Counted from the first letter of the stretch, positions 1 through 12,600 are shown. The stretch: 64,000 nucleotides of DNA from Undaria pinnatifida (GCA_012845835.1 JABAKD010000011.1:9672381-9736380); one strand, 5' to 3'. Made by a program: numbers and translations. Notes: generated by a model from the letters alone, not told the origin.

Positions 1-851
1 GACTAGACCAACTGGTTAAAATAGGTACAGTACCCCCTATGGTAGCCGTGACGAGATTTACCACTAGACTAGACCAGCTTGTCTAAAAGAGGTACTGTAC
101 CCTCTATGGTAGCAGTGATGAGGTTTACCACCAGGCTAGACCAACTAACCAAAAAGAGGTACTGTACCCCTACGGTAGCAGTGATGTGGTTTACCACTAG
201 ACGAGACCAACTGGCCACAAAGAGGTACGGTACCCCCCTTGGTAGCAGTGACGAGGTTTACCACCAGACTAGACCAACTGGCCAAAAAGAGGTACGGTAC
301 CCCCTATGGTAGCAGTGACGAGATTTACCACCAGACTAGACCAACTGGTTAAAAGAGGTGCAGTACCCCCTATGGTAGCAGTGACGAGAGTTACAACTAG
401 ACTAGACCAACTTGCCAAAAAGAGGTACTGTACCCTCTATGGTAGCAGTGATGAGGTTTACCACTAGGCTAGACCAACTAACCAAAAAGAGGTACTGTAC
501 CCCCTACGGTAGCAGTGATGTGGTTTACCATTAGACAAGACCAACTGGCCAAAAAGAGGTACTGTACCCCCTATGGTAGCAGTGACGAGGCACGCTACTA
601 GATTAGACCGCACCGGCCACAAAGAGGTACTGTACCCCGACGGAAGCAGTGACGAGGTTTACCACCAGACTAGAGCAAGTGGCCAGAGAGAGGTACTGTA
701 CCTCTACGGTAGCAGTGGCGAGGTTTACCACTAGACTCGACCAACTTGCCAGAAAGAGGTAGAGTACCCCTATGGTAGCAGTGACGAGATTTACCACTAG
801 ACTGGACCAACTGGCCAAAAAGAGGTACGGTACCGCTACGGTAGCAGTGAC
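1..851. repeat. ~66-bp satellite array, left part (array A)
   Basis: About thirteen head-to-tail units of roughly 66 bp, recognisable by GTAGCAGTGACGAGG, then ACTAGACTAGACCAACTGG, then GGTAC(T/G)GTACC. Units differ by scattered substitutions, so the array is not freshly homogenised. Short open frames in both strands are by-products of the period and are not genes. The array starts at or beyond the window edge, is broken at 851 by an LTR retrotransposon and resumes at 5,396. Confidence 0.93.
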
Positions 852-1261
852 TGTGAATAGCCTGTGAACACAATGGTTGTGTGAAGGCTCTGTCTTCTAT
901 GCGAAGAGATGCAGAGGTGGCACCGAAGTGTCTGTTAAGATCACTTGTGATAAGAAAGATAAAGGATAGTTTGGAAAGGGCGCTTGAGGCCAAAAAGAGA
1001 AGAATAATTGGGAAAGTTGGGAGAGTTGGGAGAGTGATCATGGTGGGGTGCATCACCACCTGATCATCACGGAACAATGCCCATAGTACGGTAGAATACC
1101 GGGACAACGGGACAACCTTAACATACTCAAATCTACGTTTACATCTAGGTTACACCGAAGATTCAACGTAAGATTCAACTTAAGATTCAACTGCATATCT
1201 TATTCGTGCGAATAGACTGCGCATTAACTTAGATTTGAATCCAAGGTTCAGACTTTTAACA
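852..1261 (-). repeat. 3' LTR of the copia-type element
   Basis: Downstream LTR, 410 bp, the same as 4,986-5,395 wherever compared. It is preceded on the minus strand by the G-rich tract at 1,262-1,270 and followed by the target duplication GTGAC at 847-851. Confidence 0.92.
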
Positions 1262-1270
1262 CACCCCCGT
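1262..1270 (-). promoter_or_regulatory. Putative polypurine tract
   Basis: On the minus strand ACGGGGGTG lies immediately before the 3' LTR start TGTTAAAAG. This is the expected place and composition for the plus-strand primer of reverse transcription. Confidence 0.6.
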
Positions 1271-1316
1271 AATGCGAAGTCAGATTGCTAGAGAAGCCTC
1301 ATACTTAGAAAACAAA

Positions 1317-1318
<2 letters not shown>

Positions 1319-1394
<76 letters not shown>
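1319..1394 (+). repeat. A(76) homopolymer inside the LTR element
   Basis: An uninterrupted run of 76 adenines followed by AAAC/AAACT-rich sequence. It lies between the polyprotein relics and the polypurine tract; on the sense strand of the element it is poly(T). The remainder, 1,395-1,946, holds nothing I recognise. Confidence 0.95.
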
Positions 1395-1396
<2 letters not shown>

Positions 1397-1946
1397 AGAA
1401 ACAAACTAACAAACTAACAAACAAAGGTCGCTGCTGTAAGTTAACCACGCCACTTCAATATGATCCTAGGATACGCATATAACGATAAACTGCTGTCTGA
1501 TACAAATCGTACGCTGAATGAAGAGCATAAGAGAGACAGTCCTTTGTGAGCCTTTTTTACTCATAAATGCTGGAATATATACTCGTACGCATTTTCCGGT
1601 AGAACATGGCTTACTGCTGTACGATCGTTGACATAAGTTCATACGACCCATAGTTCCACCATTACTAATACGTAACTGGCGAGCAGTTGTAACTTTATAG
1701 TTGACAAAGAACTGCTGCACTAAGTAATATTCTCTACTTAAGTATCAATTTCAACCGTACCCACAATTCTAGCGCCTGTCCCCGATTGTTAACGGGAGTG
1801 CCGTTCGGGTAGCTGTTGATGGAGCTGTTCTGTATAGAAGGTCACGGACGGCTGAAGAAGCGCTTGGACAGAGACGAGGAGAAAGGTTGTGATGCGATGT
1901 GTCGTACGTCGGCCTTGTTCTTCCCCGGTCCATTGCAGTCTCGTGG

Positions 1947-2165
1947 TTAAATTATAATAGGCGAATCACTTGTCGATATATTGCCTATTCGGTTTGTGCG
2001 GAACACGCTTCTCCGTCCTCGGTACATCGCGGTTTGTCGGTTATTGAAAACTCCGATAGCACGCGGTAGAATCCGGTCATACACCGTACACGCAGAATCA
2101 AAAACAGGCTTCATTTTTTCCCACTTATGAAACGCCGCGATCTCGTATGGAACTCCATGAAACAA
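1947..2165 (-). pseudogene. Possible relic of the integrase C-terminal region
   Basis: A 72-residue frame 12 bases downstream of the polyprotein stop and in another frame. The order PYEI, KP, ACTVYDR, GVF and RTNRI resembles the segment after the integrase core in copia polyproteins (NPYE, KP, FGC-Y, GVF, Y-R). If so, a deletion and frameshift joined the end of integrase to non-coding DNA and removed the reverse transcriptase. The similarity is weak and was judged by eye. Confidence 0.3.
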
Positions 2166-2177
2166 TGATTTTTGTGA

Positions 2178-4733
2178 TCATGGGGGTTGCCTGAGATATT
2201 TTACAAGGCCGTCGCGATGGTCAAAGGCGGTCTTGCGAGATGGAGCTGTAGTTGCGGCTTCAAGGTGTTGGAGCTTAGAAGGAGTTCTCCGTGCTGAAGT
2301 AGTTGATCTTCCAGCAGAGGTCGCTGAAGGTTTGCATTCTTCCGCTTGTGGTGAGGCCATAGATTGCGCGTAGGTATTGGGTACCGAAGTAGATACCGGA
2401 CGGTTTGTTTTGTCCATTCTGAGAGCCCTGCTCGTGTACTGCGAAACGTTATCGAACTGCTGTTTTGGCAATCCTTGGCGTTGTAGAGCCAGCTGACGCG
2501 TTCTTACTTGAGAAGTGGCCGAGTCTGCTGTTGGTTGAACGGAAGGCACCTCTTCGATGAAGGAGCCTCTTTTTACCCTGCTGTGGTCGTCGGTATATTT
2601 TGCCATGTCGGCGTATCCTAGCAGGTCAGTACTCACCAGTTTTGTATGTTCGCTGGAAAGGTTAGGCCGCAATATCTTACGGTGTTCCTGTTGAGTGCTC
2701 TTAATGATCTTGCACGTATCACACGCCGATAACGTGTCTGAAAAATTTGCCCCATATTCTGGGATATTTTTCACCTCGGCTATCACCTGCTTGGGACGAC
2801 CCAGCAGCCTCCTGTGCCCGATGTTAGCTGGAATGGTTTCAGGCAGGGAAGTCGTCGCTTTAAGAGTCGTCGAATCATGAACAGCGAGGACGGTTTCCGG
2901 TTTAAAGTTTTTGCCGGAGATGGTCGGGAACGCTGTCTCGGGCGTTCGGCTGGTTGCACCAGTGGTGAGGTCGAGCTGATACAAAGAAGGGCAGTGGCTG
3001 TCCTTACGTAAGGGTATAGCAAAAGCACCCATGTCAAGATACGACTGCGTGGCGATGATCATAGTGACCCCCCTCGCAGCAGCTGATCCCCCTGAAAATA
3101 AGTGCCTGCCTAGCCCAGGTACGATCGTGACAGGAAGCTGTACAGAGTGCTTAGAGCCTATGTGGTCCAACACTTGTACGACCAAAACCCCTTGACCAAC
3201 GCCATAAAGGCGATGGTTTCCCGCTACGTTGATTATTACGGGAGGGTCCAGCTGCATGTAGTGGTTCATTTTATGTTCAATGCCCGGTAGAAGCTGATTG
3301 TCGATGAAGTGGCTAGACGCTCCGCTGTCCGCAGTCATGGAGAAGTCGACGGGCTGCGCGGCGATCTTGATCGGAGGTGCGGCGATGAAAGAATAACCTA
3401 TACCAACTGGAGGTGAGGATGGACAGGAAGGAGTCGCGAAGGACGTAGAAGTAGCTGCTGTAGTCGCAGCCGCAGTAGTAGTGGATGGAGCATGTATCTC
3501 TGGGACGTAAGCTTCCATTTGCGTTGTTGAAGTTGGAGTTGTGGCGGTATTGGCGTGAGCGCCGCGGTTGTTATTATGCCGGCCATTTTGTTGACCAGGA
3601 CGAGGGCGACGGGTTATATTGTCGTCCCGCATTTGAGACCGACAGTCGCTATTATCGTGGCGATCGGTATTATGCAGGCTACACCACGAATTCTTTCGAG
3701 GTGTCGGGGGAGGTTTCTTTCCCGACATTTTTCCCTTGCGTTTAAAGCAATTTTGGAATCGATGGCCTGGCTTTTTGCAGTGTGAACAGGTCACTACTGC
3801 TGAGGGTGTCGACGTGACTACCATCGCAGATTCACGCCCCTTCGCTTTTCGCAAAGGCCCGTTTCGCATAGCTCTATTGGCGTACATATTACGCATTGTT
3901 ATCACAGCTCGGTCGAGTGTGAAGTCATCATCTGCTTCAGCGCTATATTTGACTTGCACGTATTCATCCGTGAGTCCTTCTAGCACTATGTCCAGTATGC
4001 TGTCATCATTGAATACCTCTCCCATGTCCACCAATTCATCCCGTAAATAGTATACTTCATTTATAAATACGTCTGGGTCTTGCCCATCCGTCATGACCAT
4101 ATGCGATAGTTGTTGTTTGAGTATACGTCTACGTTGGCGGGTGGAATTTTGATATTTTCTAACCATACCATCCCAAGCAGCTTTTCCATTCGCAAGTTCA
4201 CCTCGTTTGGGCTTGAATTGTAGAAGAAAGCTGGCCGCCGCTCCCGATGTACTCAGGAACAAGAAGTCGAACAGAAGACGGTTGTCGCGGTGCCAGTGCT
4301 TGATGTCTTCCAAATTCGAGATGTTGTCATCCGTGGCCCATAAAACTGATGTTGCGGCTGGGAGTGTAGAATATCCTGAAGATGATGGCGGCAGATGCGC
4401 CGTGACCACGGGAGTACTCCCTGCGTCCGGCTGTACATTTTCTGCCGTATCAGCCGGGGGTGTTTCCCCGGACTGAATGTCCGTTTCGTCAGCGGCCTGG
4501 CTGCGAGTTACAGCTCGTGAAGGCCTACTTCTTCTAGAAGATGGACGAGGACTAACTAGTTCGGGCTCGGGGCAAGGTCGCCCTTCCAGGATATCAGAGA
4601 TCCCGGCATGACGCATACTTATCACGGACTGAGCCGTGCGTTTCCATACGTCGAACTTAAGCCCATTAAATTTGCCGTTGAGAGCTCTAACGAGCTTGTC
4701 TACCGCATCACCTGCTTTCGTGGACTCTCCCAT
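2178..4733 (-). pseudogene. Copia-type gag / protease / integrase polyprotein, truncated
   Basis: An 851-residue frame. Residues ~130-295 resemble a copia-type Gag. A CCHC zinc knuckle (C316, C319, H324, C329; CSHCKKPGHRFQNC) precedes a second Cys/His stretch around residues 351-364. The aspartic protease site is MTADSGASSHFI with D469. The pre-integrase region has H640 and the CDTC pair at 671-674. The integrase core start shows STDLLGY with D703, then a degenerate FDNVSQYTS with D761; the expected glutamate region around 795 is unrecognisable. The tail after ~800 looks out of frame. No reverse transcriptase follows. Gag and protease look intact, integrase looks dead. It starts at the first ATG after the leader repeat. 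Confidence 0.85.
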
Positions 4734-4872
4734 GGTGATGCTGATGATGATGCTGATGCTGATGCTGATCGCTGATGCTGATGCTGATGCTGATGCTGAT
4801 GCTGATCGCTGATGCTGATGCTGATGCTGATCGCTGATGCTGATGCTGATGCTGATGCTGATGCTGATGCTG
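4734..4872 (+). repeat. GATGCT hexamer tandem repeat in the element leader
   Basis: About 22 units of GATGCT broken by GATCGCT variants. They lie directly upstream of the polyprotein start codon on the minus strand, so they form part of the 5' untranslated leader of the retrotransposon. The Asp/Ala and Ser/Ile repeat frames here are artefacts. Confidence 0.9.
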
Positions 4873-4974
4873 TAGCCGGCTTAATGGAGCTTTCTCTAAA
4901 ACTTTCCGGTAAGATGCGACAAACTTCAATGAGAAGTCGCTTGGTGCCGATCGATGTTTTTATCGAAGGTCGAA

Positions 4975-4985
4975 GGCTCATAAAC
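4975..4985 (-). promoter_or_regulatory. Putative primer-binding site matching the initiator tRNA-Met anticodon arm
   Basis: Directly inside the 5' LTR the plus strand reads GGCTCATAAAC. GGCTCATAA matches the anticodon stem-loop of eukaryotic initiator tRNA-Met (GGGCUCAUAACCC). The element's sense strand is therefore complementary to an internal tRNA segment and not to a tRNA 3' end. Half-tRNA priming of this kind is known for Drosophila copia and yeast Ty5. The match is short (9 bases) but sits exactly where a primer site belongs. Confidence 0.6.
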
Positions 4986-5395
4986 TGTGAATAGCCTGTG
5001 AACACAATGGTTGTGTGAAGGCTCTGTCTTCTATGCGAAGAGATGCAGAGGTGGCACCGAAGTGTCTGTTAAGATCACTTGTGATAAGAAAGATAAAGGA
5101 TAGTTTGGAAAGGGCGCTTGAGGCCAAAAAGAGAAGAATAATTGGGAAAGTTGGGAGAGTTGGGAGAGTGATCATGGTGGGGTGCATCACCACCTGATCA
5201 TCACGGAACAATGCCCATAGTACGGTAGAATACCGGGACAACGGGACAACCTTAACATACTCAAATCTACGTTTACATCTAGGTTACACCGAAGATTCAA
5301 CGTAAGATTCAACTTAAGATTCAACTGCATATCTTATTCGTGCGAATAGACTGCGCATTAACTTAGATTTGAATCCAAGGTTCAGACTTTTAACA
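4986..5395 (-). repeat. 5' LTR of the copia-type element
   Basis: The upstream LTR in element orientation, 410 bp. It starts TGTTAAAAGTCTGAACC at 5,395 and ends GGCTATTCACA at 4,986. It should hold the promoter. The 60- to 145-codon open frames inside it also occur in the other LTR and are not taken as genes. Confidence 0.92.
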
Positions 5396-5625
5396 GTGAC
5401 GAGGTTCACCACTGGACTAGACCAACTGGCCAAAAAGGGGTACTGTACCCCCTACGGTAGCAGTGACGAGGTTTACCGCTAGACTAGACCAACTGGCCAG
5501 AAAGAGGTACTGCACCCCTATGTTAGCAGTGGCGAGGTATACAACTAGACTATACCAACAGGCCAAAAAGAGGTACTGTACCCCCTATGGTAGCAGCGAC
5601 GAGGTTTACCACTAGACTAGGCCGC
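5396..5625. repeat. ~66-bp satellite array, right part (array A resumed)
   Basis: About three and a half more units, starting with the duplicated GTGAC and continuing the unit cut at 851. The last unit runs into ACCGCACCGACGACACCGG, the same junction seen at the end of array B near 56,060. Confidence 0.92.
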
Positions 5626-8267
5626 ACCGACGACACCGGCTAGGTACCTAGCGGATAGTAGAGGCACAGCATAGGGGCATTGCGGGCACTTCAACGATAA
5701 CGGTTGGTGCTTCGCTTAAACAGGCCCGTCGATTACTTTTTTAATGGAAGAAGGTACTGTCTGTATCGTAGCTTTAGCACGATTCCATCAAGCCTCGAGT
5801 TTTTGTTTTTGTTTATATAATGCTGTACTGTGTAATGGCGAGCGCGTTGTCTTCCGTCTTCTGTTTAGAGTACATTGCCTGAAAATATCCCCCCTCCGCT
5901 CTGAGCGCAACACCTTCCCCCTTCTCCCTCCCTCTCTTCTCACCGCTGGCCATTATACTACATCGTTGTGCTTCCGTGTACTAAACCATAACATAACCCA
6001 CCCCTCACGGCTACACACTAACTGCTCATTATCGTGTGCTGTGTGATGTGTGATGTGTGATGTGTGATGTCCTTCTTTGCCAGGGGCACGTCCGGTTCAA
6101 ACGCGGTGGTGAAGCCGACCGCTGTGATGGGACTGACGGATATGGTGTCCACAGTCAGGGCTAGATCGACCGGCGGCGAGAAGCAAGAAGGGACGGCACG
6201 GTGGTTGAGGTACAATAGATTGTCGGGCTTTCACTCGGTTACGGTTTTTGAAGTTAGCATATTTCCGTATTTTCCTGCGGGATCTGCTGTGGTTTCCTCG
6301 GCGCTTTGAGGTATTTGGTGTATTGGGTTTTGGCGAGCACGGTTGTTTGGGCGGGAAAAAGTCACCGCGGGACCTTACAGTCCTGTTTCGTATCAGACAT
6401 CAAAAGCACGGTTGTTGCTTGGACGGGGGAAATTCACCACAGAACTTGAGGGTCTTGCCAGGGCGCTCTCTCCGGTGTTTGTGTTATATTCTGGTGCCCC
6501 GCGGAACAGGTCCTCCACCCGAACCGGCATGGCCAATCCCGAGAAGGCCGAAGGGATGGCTGGCCGCCTGAGGTACGGGATTGGTTAATTAATCCTTTCA
6601 AAAACACGCTCACTGGCGTTTTAGGGCACACATTACTTGGAATTAGTGTAAGGTCGTTTTTTCTCATTGATTGGTAAAGGGTGGGTCAACAGCACGATGA
6701 CCTCGCAAATAGTATCTCTATACCTGGTATATACAGATGGCAATCTAGTAGTAGAACAACTACCGTTGGCCAGTTACGGTACACAAACCGCGTGTAAACC
6801 AGTTTCAATCACCCTCTCCGCCGCCCTTCGCCCCCCATCCGTAATTTACCAGCGCTTGTTACTGTAGGAGCTCCGACAGGCCGAGGGACATTGACGCCAA
6901 GAACACCGCCCCTTCCGTCCAAGGCCAAAATAAGGCGATTTCGGAGACTGCTGGGGGGGTCTCGTCACGCACCCGGCAGGCGGTGGCCGCCAGGAAGGCG
7001 GCGGCGGCGGGGGGGGGGAAGGAGGTGGCACGCAGGCGATGGAGGTAGAGAGATGTGTCGGCCGGCCATCTCCTACTTCCATATTCCCTCAACTATTATA
7101 TTATACGCTTTCGTTTGCTGCTTCTAGTGATGCACGTCTGTCTGACCATTTCTGCTGTGGGTCAGCGGTATAGAACACGGACGCGTGCCATTTTTCCTCT
7201 TGTTGGCGGTTGCGCTGGGCATCGAATCTCCGCTGGTGCGGTGATGCTCAGGGATTTTTTTCCCCTTTTGTTTTCCGTCGCCGAAAGTGCGGCAGCGCGA
7301 ATTCTCGTTTATTAAGGGTTTTATTTTTAATAGCAGAGTGTGCGCGGTTTCGGCCCTCCTGTTCTAAGTCAAGGTAAATCAACGAAGAGTGCACACTATA
7401 CTGGTGTTTTTTTTGTAGTATCAATAACAGGACGAATGCAGTCAGTAGATCGGCACCCTCGATTTCGCTGTGAATACGTTGGGTGTTGTTGCGAATCATA
7501 TCACCAATCTGGATGGAAATATAAGGACCTTTGGGGTGGGTATTGGTACGAATACCTTAAAAACGCTCTTTACATTTACGTCTATGGTGGTGTTGACCGG
7601 CCGTAGTAGTAATGTTACCATTAATATGAAAAGTAGCGCCCAGCACGATTACGTACAGTGGGTATACGAGTTAAGCACCCCCTCCACCATTAAAATATGA
7701 AAAGTAGTGCCCAGCACGATTACGTACAGCAGTGGGTATACGAGTTAAGCACCCTCGATGTCGCTGTACGTATGGTGTCACGTACACATTATTCCCAATA
7801 TGGACGGAAATATAGCGACCTTTGGGGTATTGGTATGAATACCTTATAAATGGCTCTTATCGTATGATAGCGGTGTTGACTCGTAGATTATATTATTAAT
7901 GTTACTAATAATATATGAAAAGTGCTGCCCAGAACGATTACGTGCTGTGGGTATGTGATGTAAGTACAGTATGGTGTTCGCAAGGTCTCTTGCGGGCAGT
8001 GGGTAGGACAATACCCCCCGCAGTCCACCTGTCAGTCTCACGCCGTACAACCTTCCGGCATTATCATGTACTGTATCACATTTAGTCTAATGCACCTGGT
8101 ATTACATTGAAGCGAGGAGAATGGTTTTGGTCATCCGCCCGTCCCGACTTTCCTCTTCCCGTGTTTTCCATCCGCACGAAGCCTCTACTGGAGGGCTGGG
8201 ATCGGTGTGCCCAGATTTTTCTTTCGAGATTTTACGTCATATTCTGTATTCAATGAGCGTGCTGGGA

Positions 8268-8353
8268 GTGGGGGTGGTAGTGGTAGTGATGGTGGTGGTG
8301 GTGGTGATGGTGATGGTGATGGTGATGGTGGGGGTGATGGTGATGGTGATGGT
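8268..8353 (+). repeat. GGT/GAT microsatellite
   Basis: Runs of GGTGGT and GGTGAT within copy A. Copy B lacks the tract at the matching place (about 59,090), so it expanded in A or was lost from B. Confidence 0.9.
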
Positions 8354-9361
8354 GTTAGGGGTGGTCGGGTGGGGGTGGCGGTGTTAGGAGTGGCCGAAGG
8401 GGCGGGGAGGTGGGGTTGGAAGATAGTCGGGTGATATTAATCGTTACGCATGCATCTCTTGTCTCCGCTCGTAAGTTGTCTGTGCATTTCGTTGTTTTTT
8501 TCGGGAGTTGTGGGCGTAAGGGGTAATACTCGTGCCGTATCCAGGGAACCTTAAAGAACTGCATCCACATATTTCATGGGACACACTACTTGGAGATAGT
8601 GTGGGATAAGCTCTGTTGCAGACAAAGGGCATAAATAGACCCAGGGCTGTCTAAATCGGAAAGGAAATATTTGTTTTTGCTGGTGGTGGTCTGGAAGTGC
8701 ACATGTGCCTAGCAAACCTTGAGAGCGTCTCCTGAACAAAGCAGTGCCGGCTTTTTGGTTATCGCCTGTTGCGCCCGTCTGTACACAGTGGGTGTGTATG
8801 GTGTAGGATGACTGCTGCTTGCAGACAGATTCGGCGATACGATCGAACGAGCGACAAGGGGAGGATATGATATGATAGTAATATTATTAACATTTTCATG
8901 GAGGCGTGTTTCTTGAAGCCGCTTCTTCCCTTGCCGTATATCAGTGTTAATTGTACCCGGGGACGGATGTTATTACTAGGTTTCTTACCGTAATCGCAGG
9001 AGGACACTCAGCGTAATTAATAGATTACGCCGCCTGTGGCTGCCACGTGTGGGGCCATCGGCTCTAAAATATGGTGGCACTGCTGCGGTGCTTGTCGGAG
9101 CACATGAGGATGAGAGGCGCGGGTGCTTGCCGAAACGGGGGCTGTCGTCGCATCGCCTGTTGCTTATACGTATGCATTAGCCTAGTGGCGGTGTCTTCTT
9201 CTACTGCCTCGTGCAGACTAACCAATTGTACAGTTTTTTTTTTTTCGGTGCAATTCCAACTGCCGCCGGCAAGGAATGGCGAACGACTTACGCTTGGGAT
9301 TGAAGATACCACGGAAGCCGTATGCGATAATAATGAGAGGGCATACTTATAAGGTGCTGGG

Positions 9362-9632
9362 ACGCGTGCTGCGGCGGTAGAGGTTCGCCTTTTTTTCTGA
9401 GATTGACGTCAATTGCGAGCTGGAGACCTCTCCCAAAAACTGATTTGGAGAAAAAAAAAAACTGCTACCGGATGACAAATTCCATGGCCGGCCCCAGGTA
9501 TACAGAGATAATATATTATAAAAAAATGGCCGATTTTTTCCGACGATTTTGGGTTAAGGAGCCCCGTCATTCAGAAACCGTTTCAGCCAAAAAAAGGTAT
9601 ACCTTAACACCTCCCTCTATCGTAGCACGCGT
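9362..9632. mobile_element. ACGCGT-type MITE, copy in repeat A
   Basis: 271 bp running from ACGCGTGCTGCGGCGGTAGA to an inverted end ATCGTAGCACGCGT. The right part carries the family block TTTTGGGTTAAGGAGCCCCG. No coding capacity. The same element sits at 60,115-60,374 in copy B, so it predates the A/B duplication. The block also pairs with an inverted version at about 9,990-10,017 (CTCCTTAGCCCAAAACCGTC), giving a foldback of about 480 bp. Confidence 0.6.
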
Positions 9633-12600
9633 CCAAGGAATAGTCAATTTTAACACTGATACATATGTAGAGGGGGGGCTGGCGCTACCGCTCGCCTCGT
9701 GAGCACCTCCGTCGGGCTTGTCCCCCACCGGTATTGTCGATTTATCCCCCATGCCTTGTGTTTTTTATGTGTACACTCGAACAAATGAGTGAACCGGACT
9801 ATCTTTGCCTTGCTATTAGCGCTTGACGAACTTTTGGCGGTAACTCACATCGTGACGGAAAATATATTTGGCCCACCACTACACGCACGTCCAGTGCGCC
9901 CGGGTCTACCTAGAACAGAGATGGAGAGAGCGTGCCCCGATTGCTGATGAAAATATCAACGTATACCGCTTTTTGGCGTATTCGTTTTTGAATGATGGGG
10001 AACTCCTTAGCCCAAAACCGTCGGGATGTTAACTCTTGGTTTTAAACATATACCTGGTACGGATTTTTAGTATGCCTAGGCCATGGTGCCGATGAAAATT
10101 GGGTTGCACTCTTCGGTCTGTACACCCCATCTACCTGGAGCTCATCAACTGAGGGCTCCCAGCGAAAACTGATGCACCTAGCTGTCGTCAGCGCGTGTCT
10201 GGACACAGATGTCATAAAATCCACCATTTGAACCAAAATCCATGAGCACTGGAGTACAAAAATGTTGTGCAAGTATTTGAAGTTTCCAATCGGTGGCGTT
10301 GTTGCCGTGGCTGCCTTAGGAGCCCTCGCGTAGTCACTCGTCTCTCTCACTCTTCACCATGGCAGTCTTATCCCACCCCTTGATGCTCCACTGAGTTCTA
10401 CTGCTCTCCTACGGCCCTACTACTCTAAGCCAAGTAAAGCGCGTCGGCAACATATTGCCATCGTCTCAGAGGCCGCCGCAATACCGCAATGCCGGTGCCT
10501 TAGGGCACAGCAAAAGTACGATTACCCACAGCCGTCATAAGAGGGGCAAGGCCGCCACAACCGTAACCCAACCAACCACGAAAAAATGGCGTTCTCTATC
10601 CCTCGCCGTGACCCGACCCACCCACCCCCGCCTCCCGCCGCGCGTTCATGACCAAGACAAAGAGAAACCTGACGGCCTCAACGACGACAACGATGAACAC
10701 AGTGCAGCGCCCTCCACAACGAAAGCCTAATCAGACAAGCCGCATATCGGTACACATTACCAGGTATACATTTTACGGTACGGTTGGCCGTATGCCCGCA
10801 ACAGAGGTGAGTCGCACGAAATCGCGATCGCCGTCGCCATCGTCAGGAATTAACACAACGACCCAAATCTCAACACTACGAGCATTACACATATTATATC
10901 ATAAAAACATAACGTTGAATCGGTCCACCCAGCCCCCCCCCCCTCCTCCCCCCCCCCCCCCCCCCCCCCCCCCCTCTCACGCCATTGTCGTTGCCGAGCA
11001 GCCGACCCTATTTTGGACCGCAGACCGCAAACCACAAATACCATGCCACCTTCTCTGCGCCTGGTGCAATACGTTTATACGACCGGCAGAGCAAGAAATA
11101 TAGAGGGCGCAAACACAGATCAACAATTGGAAAAAAAAAACAAAAAACAAACAAATAAATAAAACGTGGCGGAGTGCATAAAAAGACGAGGGAGATGCCT
11201 GCCGCCGCATTCAGAAAACGCAGAAATGTTTCGCAGAGGTGAAGTACCTTGAAATACATAACCTTGCTTTACAAACAAAACAAAAGCGTTTTCGCCTACG
11301 TGTGCGACCAGTTTCTGGTGGGATACTGGGGAGAAAACTTGGGAGAGACAAACACAAAGATTTCCTACCATAATAGAAGTTAGTGGCAAGGCCTCTCCTG
11401 GTTCTTCCCTCGCCCGTCGGAGAACACGCCAAGCTATCCGAGAGTGAAACGAAGAATAGGATTCGAGAAACGAGGCTATTCACTCGTTCCACAACACCCG
11501 TGTCTAGTTTCTCCTATGTGTACCTGTCCCCGGTGCCCCCCCATCCCCACCTCTAAACCCAACCTACTCAAAATCACCCCAACAACACTCCCGCTCACAA
11601 GCTAAAGCACTACAGGCTGGTTCACGTAAAAAAAAACTTCTCTACCCGGCGAATGCCGCTCGCAATATCCGGTGACAGGGTAAATATTTGGTATCATACT
11701 GACCTTCATGACCAATGAAAGAGGGTGACATGGTCAGTTTTTTTGAATGGCCTCGGGCTGTCTCTAGGAGCAAGCTTGTATCGACTAATGACAGGCCTTC
11801 ATATTCTTCAATACTATTCAGGCTTTTTCCAAGCGAACGCGAGGAAAAAATTACGCCGCATTTTGCACGAACCGGTTAGGGGTATTCCAGGGCACATGTC
11901 TGCTGAAATTTTCGCGCAAAAAGTCGAAGATCTGACCTGCCTGTGTTTTCAACAAACATTAAGCAGAATCTAGCAAAAAAACTGGATAAGACACTGAAAC
12001 CAAGTGATTTGAAGGCAATAACGTATCTTACGCAATCTTACGCACAAAGGTCCAAATGCCCACGCCGTTTTTGAGAAATAGACCCTTCAATTTTGCACAC
12101 CTGTTCTACATGCCCATCGAGGCCTGACCTCCGTTTTCTTTTTTTCTTCTTTTTTCGCCGAAAAAGTCTGGTCTAAGGTGGGCCACATATTCGAAAAAAT
12201 CTGAACTGACAAAAAATCAGGGAAAAAAAAAAACACCCGACAGGTGAGGCCTTTGCAATGGCACATAAAAGACGTACCAAATTTCACGGTCTGAATCGCA
12301 AAAACGGCGTAGGCATTCGCCGGGGAGTGAATTCGTTCTTATCACGTGAACCAGCCTGTGCTGAAAAAAGAAGTGCATGTTGCTAGGGCCTACGTATGCA
12401 ACCTTACGATAGCAGCCATGCAGCTGCTGCACTAAGCCGCGAACAGGCCACAACTTCCGATCAATTTCAGGCGTTCCAATTGTAGTGGCAGAGCGCTCGT
12501 CTCGGCAACAGCAGCGGTTCGTCGATGCAACCCAGTCGTCCTCCCACCCACCCTACTCCTCCCTAACGTGCCAACACCGGGCACCGCCAAGGCTTATTTA

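Larger units (their letters stand above)
852..5395 (-). mobile_element. Ty1/copia-type LTR retrotransposon, RT-less, with identical LTRs
   Basis: Two direct 410-bp repeats (852-1,261 and 4,986-5,395) look identical by eye and, read on the minus strand, begin TG and end CA. The 5 bases before (847-851) and after (5,396-5,400) are both GTGAC, a perfect target-site duplication inside a satellite unit. The internal region has, in element order, a primer-binding site, a gag-protease-integrase frame, an integrase relic, an A(76) run and a G-rich polypurine tract. No reverse transcriptase or RNase H motif is present, so this is a deletion derivative that must have been mobilised in trans. Identical LTRs mean a recent insertion. 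Confidence 0.93.

Noticed and set aside
881-1063. 60-codon frame found in all LTR copies
   Set aside because: Lies wholly within the LTR and has no protein similarity; repeated only because the LTR is.
5744-6046. 100-codon frame also open at 56,181-56,483
   Set aside because: The two copies are about 95% identical along 8 kb including non-coding DNA, so a shared frame is not evidence of coding; no domain is recognised.
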